Shown in pieces: positions 5,585 through 5,737 of a stretch of DNA of 5,737 nucleotides. Position numbers and translations under genes: made by a program. Each line of letters starts with the position of its first letter. The first letter of the stretch is position 1. The DNA is taken from contig JAFUDD010000175.1 in NCBI GenBank assembly GCA_017459315.1, positions 1-5,737 on the forward strand, in the 5' to 3' direction. The DNA comes from Clostridia bacterium. GTDB lineage: Bacteria > Bacillota_A > Clostridia > Christensenellales > CAG-138. The notes beneath the pieces were generated by a model. That model saw nothing but the letters and a program-made list of their open reading frames with translations, was not told the origin of the DNA and made no database searches.

Positions 5585-5606
5585 TCGAAAAGATAGGCTT
5601 TTTTAC

Positions 5607-5635
5607 TTGACGAATACTTTTTTTACTGATATAGT
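5607..5635 (+). promoter_or_regulatory. Sigma-A promoter of the right-edge gene
   Basis: TTGACG (5607-5612) and TATAGT (5630-5635) are separated by 17 bases, identical in hexamers and spacing to the divergent symporter promoter. Transcription would start near 5642, at the first base or two of an 11-base inverted repeat. Confidence 0.78.
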
Positions 5636-5640
5636 ATACC

Positions 5641-5681
5641 AAAATCTACGACCACAAAAATCCCAGCCATTCGTAGATTTT
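5641..5681 (+). promoter_or_regulatory. Leader inverted repeat: operator or 5' mRNA hairpin before the right-edge gene
   Basis: AAAATCTACGA (5641-5651) and TCGTAGATTTT (5671-5681) are perfect 11-base arms separated by 19 bases. The left arm begins at the predicted transcription start and the right arm ends one base before the GAGG ribosome site (5683-5686). The transcript could form a 5'-terminal hairpin that affects stability or ribosome access. Alternatively, the DNA could be a two-half-site operator for a dimeric repressor bound just downstream of the promoter. Only four T residues end the arm, so a terminator or attenuator is unlikely. Confidence 0.6.
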
Positions 5682-5693
5682 CGAGGAAGACCC

Positions 5694-5737
5694 ATGGATG
5701 AATTAACCCAACTAATCAAGAAGGAGATCAAACGACA
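5694..5737 (+). CDS. N-terminus of a gene cut by the right edge, possibly a small HTH-type regulator
   Basis: ATG 5694 opens a frame of 14 complete codons, MDELTQLIKKEIKR, that continues out of the window. GAGG (5683-5686) sits 7 bases upstream, and a strong promoter precedes it. A second ATG at 5698 is in another frame and meets a stop after two codons. The short, charged, helical start resembles the N-termini of small XRE-type regulators from gut Clostridia, but 14 residues cannot prove a family. The leader palindrome would suit a self-repressing DNA-binding protein. It uses TTA and CTA leucine codons, unlike the GC-rich genes to its left, though the sample is too small to infer transfer. 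That a gene starts here is well supported; its identity is not. Confidence 0.6.
   Translation, partial: MDELTQLIKKEIKR

Overview
The window looks like a chromosomal segment of a fairly GC-rich member of the Clostridia (Firmicutes), probably a gut-type Oscillospiraceae/Christensenellales-like organism. The evidence is indirect: Gram-positive style Shine-Dalgarno sites and sigma-A promoters, a lipoprotein with a proline/threonine/glutamate stalk, a stand-alone DUF2156 protein, a GltS-type transporter of the long clostridial form, and a palindromic repeat of a type I associate with such genomes. No rRNA, tRNA, CRISPR array, transposase or phage gene was found.

Layout. (1) Positions 1-525, minus strand: an XRE-family regulator with two predicted membrane helices, cut by the left edge. 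(2) 526-703: a divergent intergenic region with a promoter for each direction and two inverted repeats, one flanked by 6-base direct repeats. (3) 704-2525, plus strand: a two-gene operon with a one-base gap, encoding a DUF2156 (LPG_synthase_C) protein and a sugar-nucleotidyltransferase-like enzyme, closed by an intrinsic terminator at 2576-2607. (4) 2765-3700, plus strand: a lipoprotein with its own strong promoter and terminator, consisting of a lipobox, about 90 residues of E-P-T repeat stalk, and a C-terminal domain of unknown function. (5) 3701-4060: a 360-base region without a gene. It holds the lipoprotein terminator, a short AT-rich palindrome and a 145-base palindromic element with perfect 15-base terminal inverted repeats. 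(6) 4061-5476, minus strand: a GltS-family sodium/glutamate-type symporter. (7) 5477-5693: a second divergent region with two promoters of identical hexamers (TTGACG-17-TATAGT) and two inverted repeats, one covering the predicted leader of the right-hand gene. (8) 5694-5737, plus strand: the first 14 codons of a gene cut by the right edge, possibly a small DNA-binding regulator.

How the genes work together. Only the DUF2156/nucleotidyltransferase pair is clearly co-expressed, and an envelope or surface-polymer role is a reasonable inference. The lipoprotein is a separate surface protein. The right-hand gene and the symporter share a divergent control region, so local control of the symporter by that gene product is possible but unproven. 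I see no convincing new multi-gene system. The signals most worth following are the non-coding ones: the palindromic element, the leader hairpin at 5641-5681 and the palindrome at 587-622.
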